A stretch of 25,000 nucleotides of DNA. Origin: Salpingoeca rosetta. Lineage: Eukaryota > Opisthokonta > Choanoflagellata > Craspedida > Salpingoecidae. The stretch lies in NCBI RefSeq assembly GCF_000188695.1, contig NW_004754930.1:1043275-1068274 (forward strand), in the 5' to 3' direction. Shown one piece after another: positions 21,687 through 25,000 of this stretch (position 1 is the first letter of the stretch; each line of letters begins with the position of its first letter). The translations under genes were made by a program, and so were the position numbers. Under the pieces are notes generated by a model. The model did not search any database, was not told where the DNA came from, and saw only the letters and a program-made list of their open reading frames with translations.

Positions 21687-22524
21687 GCATTGCATCCACC
21701 TGCGCACTGACTCAACACACCTGAAGGATGGCATCCTTCTCAACGACGAGGGCACAGGTCGCTGTCACGTGGAGTCGAAGGTCATCTGTGATCGCAGGAA
21801 TTGGCCGGGTGCCACCGTGATGCTGCTGCTGCTGCTGCTGCTGCTCCTCCTGTTCTTGCTGTGATTGGTGGGCTTGCTGTTGTTGCTGTTGCTGCTGTTG
21901 TTCGTCGTTGTTGTTGATGTGGTTGTTCGTCATGTCGTGTAGAGTCACCGGCGCTTCTCTGTGCTGGGGAAGGAAGACCTCGACGGGACCGTGGTACAGG
22001 CCACGGGAGCTGGTGCTGAGCAAGAGGGAACGCCTTGGCACACCAAGCATGCAGCTTACCAGAAAGATGGCACGATCGGCGGAGTGCTGCGTTTGCCCGA
22101 ACAGGTCGATGTTTGAGTAATACACGTCCCGGATGGATCTCGGGGCGATGGAGGTGACGCACACGTAGATCTCGCGCATGACGTCCAGTGCCCGCACAAT
22201 GCGGGGCTCGAAGATGCTCTCGCGCCGAAACCTGACGCGGCATGCATAGTACATGCGGTGTGGGTCAAAGTGGGGCACGAGCACGGGCACTTTCACCGTG
22301 ACGCCCGCACCAGCACTGCCACCGGCGCCGGTACTATCACCACTGCGATCACCATCATTGGTCATCGCGCCCAGCAGTTGCCGCAGGATGTCCTGGACCA
22401 CCTGCTCGATCCGCCAGGCGATAACCTCTGGCGGTGCGGGCTGCACTTCAAACAGCATCAGCTCTGCATCCTCGTCGTCACCGTCGTGCAGGCGGCCAGT
22501 GCCGCGGCTGTTGAACAGGGCCAT
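20272..22524 (-). CDS. SPO11: SPO11 meiotic DSB transesterase, Top6A family (6 exons, 435 aa)
   Basis: SPO11 makes the DNA double-strand breaks that start meiotic recombination, by a tyrosine transesterification as a dimer with TOPOVIBL-type partners. Exons are 22524-21721, 21517-21467, 21312-21211, 21027-20921, 20683-20623 and 20454-20272; all phases agree. The 5Y-CAP domain contains APRSIRDVYYSNIDLFG with catalytic Tyr136 (second Y of the pair), followed by LGVPRRSLLLSTSSRGLYHG. The Toprim domain has the metal-binding Glu262 in VVEKDAILQ, GKGFPGVDTR and VVVDADAHGLE (Asp312/Asp314). Next come YAYGSQSLAFQNHELAVP and IRWLGVFPSDL, and the C-terminal LPQQMREELLLLQRMEHKAE helix. EVIAWRIEQVVQDILRQL is the N-terminal helix. 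An Asn/Gln/His-rich insert of about 40 residues (200-236) sits between CAP and Toprim. Human SPO11 is 396 aa. It is divergent from TRIP13. Confidence 0.95.
21618..21680 (-). repeat. (CA)n tract (sense GT) in SPO11 intron 1
   Basis: A pure CA run of about 30 units on the plus strand. In sense orientation it is GT-repeat about 40 bp after the donor at 21720. Confidence 0.92.
21817..21905 (-). repeat. CAG/CAA repeat coding for polyGln in SPO11
   Basis: Two clusters of CTG/TTG on the plus strand (sense CAG/CAA) encode runs of nine and seven glutamines separated by a mixed Gln/Glu/His stretch. The codons are part CAG, part CAA, so the tract is not a pure CAG array. Confidence 0.9.
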
Positions 22525-22580
22525 GAGGGGGGGGGGGAAGTAACAGCAATGTGACGTTCGTGTACACTATAACAGCTACC

Positions 22581-22650
22581 GAGGAGGAGGAGGGAGTAGG
22601 AGGAGGAGGAGGAGGAGGAGGAGGAGGAGGAGGAGGAGGAGGAGGAGGAG
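22581..22650 (+). repeat. (GGA)n tract upstream of SPO11
   Basis: About twenty GGA units, purine-only on the plus strand; a candidate for triplex or nucleosome-depleted promoter DNA, or simply a microsatellite. Confidence 0.85.
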
Positions 22651-22668
22651 GCAACAGAAAAGAAAAAC

Positions 22669-22676
22669 GGCGGGAA
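22669..22676 (+). promoter_or_regulatory. E2F-like core GGCGGGAA
   Basis: GGCGGGAA lies within AAAAACGGCGGGAAGCG, 145 bp upstream of the SPO11 ATG (in SPO11 orientation) and 270 bp upstream of TRIP13. The flanks are weaker than those of the next two sites. Confidence 0.35.
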
Positions 22677-22748
22677 GCGAAGGTCTGAAGGTGCACTCGT
22701 GCAGTGACCTCGCTCGCTTGCTTGCACGCACATTTGCTGAGGTTTGAG

Positions 22749-22760
22749 TTTGGCGGGAAA
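22749..22760 (+). promoter_or_regulatory. E2F-like site TTTGGCGGGAAA
   Basis: A full 12-bp match to the symmetric E2F/DP consensus (TTTSSCGSSAAA type), in the unique part of the divergent region. Confidence 0.55.
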
Positions 22761-22772
22761 CGGCCAGCCGTG

Positions 22773-22786
22773 TTTTGCGCGGGAAA
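22773..22786 (+). promoter_or_regulatory. E2F-like site TTTTGCGCGGGAAA
   Basis: A second near-perfect E2F/DP site, 12 bp after the previous one and in the same orientation. Spacing between the two cores is about 26 bp. Confidence 0.5.
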
Positions 22787-22945
22787 CATCCAAACAGGAA
22801 GGAAGCAGCAGTGTCGATGACAAAACATTTCCACACAACGCACACAACGCACACACGCATACACAACACACACAGCGCACACACGCACAACGCACACACA
22901 CGCACACAACGCACACACAACGCACACAACGCACGCAGACACACG

Positions 22946-23851
22946 ATGTTGACGATTGAGGTGTGCCTGGCAGACGAGAGTCTGGTGCCAGAGCAAGAGA
23001 TCGAGGGTGCGGTGGGCGAGGTGCTGGGACAGCTCCGCGACACGCAACAGGACAGCTGCGCTGATGGCTTTGACAAGAACAGCTTCGTGTCCATGTGCGG
23101 GCAACATCCAGTGCTGACACACAACGCCACATCGATTCGCTGCAGCGGTGAATGGGTATGAAAAGAGCGCGCGCGTAGATGCGAGACGGGCGTGCATGTG
23201 CGTGCTTCTGCGTGTGTGTTTATGTGTGTACATTGTGTGTTTGTGTGCTTGTGCGTGCATGTGTGCTTGTGCGTGCATGTGTGTGTGTGTGTGCGTGTGT
23301 GTGAATGGAGGAGTGACATGATCACGGGTGCAGAAGTTATGTGGCAAATTGCTCTCTGCACCACCACAAGCATGTACGCACAAGCTCATGCCCAAGCACA
23401 CGCACATATGAATGTATGCACACCACCCCTTCCCTCACCTCCTCACACTGACCGTGCAGGTGCCAGGTACGGAACCTTCCGTGTGCGTGTACCGCCTGCA
23501 TACGGACGGTGCAGTGGAGGAGCACGACGCAGAAGAAGAAGTCACCAGCGCGCTGCAATGGGTGCTTCCCGCGGCAGAGTTTGACAATCTGTGGGACACG
23601 CTCATCTACGACACCGACGTCAAGCAGAACCTGCTCTCCTTTGCCACCACCACGCTGCTCTTCTCCGATCACAACGTGAACCCAGACATCATCAGTTGGA
23701 ATAGAGTGGTTCTTCTTCACGGACCTCCAGGCACCGGCAAGGTCAGTGCATAAGCCCGTGAGGCTGCGTGTGAGGTTTGCGCCTGTATACGGGCGTGCGT
23801 CTGTGTCTGCGTGTGCGTTGTCTTGCGTGTGTGTGCGCTTTGCATGTCACC

Positions 23852-23916
<65 letters not shown>

Positions 23917-24853
23917 CGCCCACACAACGCACGGCTGTTGCAGACAACTTTGTGCAAGGCCCTGGCACAGAAGCTGACGATCCGCTTCTGCAAACGGTAC
24001 GTCGCCTTCAACCAACACGGGCACCCGTGCTTACTCGCATCACCCGCGAACAAACACAAGTCTACCCCTTGCAACCCTCACTGCAATCACAACTGTTGGT
24101 GTTCAGGTTTTCGCACGGACAGCTGATTGAAATCAACAGCCACAGCCTCTTCTCCAAGTGGTTCTCCGAGGTCTGTATGCGTGCTGGTGTGTGCGTGTGT
24201 GCGTGCTTGTGTGTGCGTGTGTGCGTGTTGCACGCGCCTGTGTGCGTTTGTAGTATGCCGGAGGTGGGTGCTCAATTATTGTCACTCATGTTATGTGCCT
24301 CAACTCGCCCGCTCAACATCACTCCCCTTCCCCAATGTCATCCATGTGCAGAGTGGGAAGCTCGTTGGCAAGATGTTCCAATCGATTCGAGAGCTCATCG
24401 AGAACGAGGATTCGTTTGTTTGCGTGCTCATCGACGAGGTGAGGTGCTTGGCTCATATTCTACCAGACAGACAGACAGGCAGACAGACAGACAGACAGAC
24501 ACACGGACGAAGACACATACACAGACACATACACAGACACAGACACATACACAGACACAGACACAGACACAGACACAGACACAGACACGTACACACAATC
24601 GCAGACACATACACAGACACAGACACACAATCGCAGACGGATAGACAGACACCCACCCACCCCCACACCCCCTCCAAACACACACAGCGACGTCCAATGT
24701 ACTCGTGCCTCACCCCAGCTGACGTGTGGACAGGTGGAGAGCCTTGCTGCTGCTCGACGCGCCGCAACCAGCGGCACAGAGCCGTCTGATGCCATCCGCG
24801 TGGTCAATGCTCTCCTCACACAGATTGATCAACTCAAGACGTAATGCCTCAAG

Positions 24854-24892
<39 letters not shown>

Positions 24893-25000
24893 AGTGAAAC
24901 AGATATCACTTCATATGCACCACTCACGCACACTGTGTTGTTGCTGCAGCCAATAACGCTTGTCGTGTGCACTGTTTGCAGGTACAAGAATGTCTTGATT
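22946..25000 (+). CDS. TRIP13: TRIP13/PCH2 AAA+ ATPase, 5' part (7 exons, 274 codons; runs off the right edge)
   Basis: TRIP13/Pch2 is a hexameric AAA+ ATPase that remodels HORMA-domain proteins (Hop1/HORMADs, Mad2) in meiotic checkpoint control and spindle-checkpoint silencing. Exons are 22946-23155, 23460-23741, 23944-23996, 24107-24170, 24352-24438, 24734-24840 and 24982 to beyond 25000; phases agree. Exon 1 begins [15 protein letters not shown], the substrate-binding N-domain. Exon 2 carries [20 protein letters not shown] and TTLLFSD, then [14 protein letters not shown]. The Walker A Thr starts exon 3 ([14 protein letters not shown]). Exons 4-6 give [20 protein letters not shown], the Walker B region [15 protein letters not shown] and [20 protein letters not shown]. 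All are hallmark TRIP13 segments. Sensor 1, Arg finger and lid lie outside the window. Confidence 0.95.
23849..23913 (+). repeat. (CA)n tract on the acceptor side of TRIP13 intron 2
   Basis: A CA run of about 30 units ending 30 bp before the acceptor at 23941-23943. TG/CG-rich sequence occupies the donor side of the same intron (about 23780-23835). Confidence 0.9.
24466..24660 (+). repeat. (CAGA)n and (CACAGA)n tract in TRIP13 intron 5
   Basis: CAGA tetramers (24466-24500) grade into CACAGA hexamers with ACATAC and CACAATCGCAGA interruptions. Intronic (24439-24733). Confidence 0.88.

Larger units (their letters stand above)
22525..22945. promoter_or_regulatory. Divergent upstream region shared by SPO11 and TRIP13/PCH2
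   Basis: These 421 bp lie between two start codons. From the SPO11 side they hold a G run (about 22527-22537), a (GGA)n tract at about 22581-22650, three E2F-like motifs between 22669 and 22786, and a CA-rich stretch (about 22833-22944) just before the TRIP13 ATG. No TATA box is seen. The CA-rich stretch may be TRIP13 5' UTR. Confidence 0.6.

Overview
The window is eukaryotic nuclear DNA from an intron-rich, GC-rich-coding unicellular organism. Every recognisable protein is split by short introns (mostly 100-400 bp) with GT...AG ends, and most introns are filled with TG/CA microsatellite. The gene set (Piezo channel, XRCC4, acyloxyacyl hydrolase, mitochondrial AspRS, SPO11, TRIP13/PCH2) and the close match of several proteins to their animal counterparts suggest a unicellular relative of animals. 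A choanoflagellate is my best guess; this is inference, because no taxonomic marker is present.

Layout, left to right. (1) 1-295: a short stretch that can be read as coding on either strand; unresolved. (2) 456-7842, minus strand: the N-terminal half (about 1450 residues, 12 exons) of a Piezo mechanosensitive channel, whose pore half lies off the left edge. (3) 8078-10754, plus: a complete XRCC4-like NHEJ factor (8 exons, about 379 aa), divergent from Piezo across 235 bp. (4) 11421-14052, minus: a complete acyloxyacyl hydrolase (4 exons, 583 aa), convergent with XRCC4 across about 670 bp. (5) 14144-20146, plus: a complete mitochondrial-type aspartyl-tRNA synthetase (19 exons, 695 aa), divergent from the hydrolase across only 91 bp. 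(6) 20272-22524, minus: a complete SPO11 (6 exons, 435 aa) with a polyglutamine insert, convergent with AspRS across 125 bp. (7) 22946-25000, plus: the 5' part of TRIP13/PCH2 (7 exons seen, 274 codons), divergent from SPO11 across 421 bp.

All exon joins were checked by hand. Junction phases agree along every gene; the exceptions are the left-edge Piezo junction, and one 48-bp Piezo exon with a poor acceptor. Two themes stand out. First, the meiotic break-maker SPO11 and the meiotic checkpoint AAA+ ATPase PCH2 are head-to-head neighbours, and their shared upstream region carries three E2F-like GCGGGAA motifs in a row. An E2F-like site also lies 20 bp before the XRCC4 start. Second, many introns carry a GT-repeat on the donor side and a CA-repeat on the acceptor side of the sense strand, which would let the intron ends pair in the pre-mRNA.

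I saw no tRNA, rRNA, transposon or CRISPR array.
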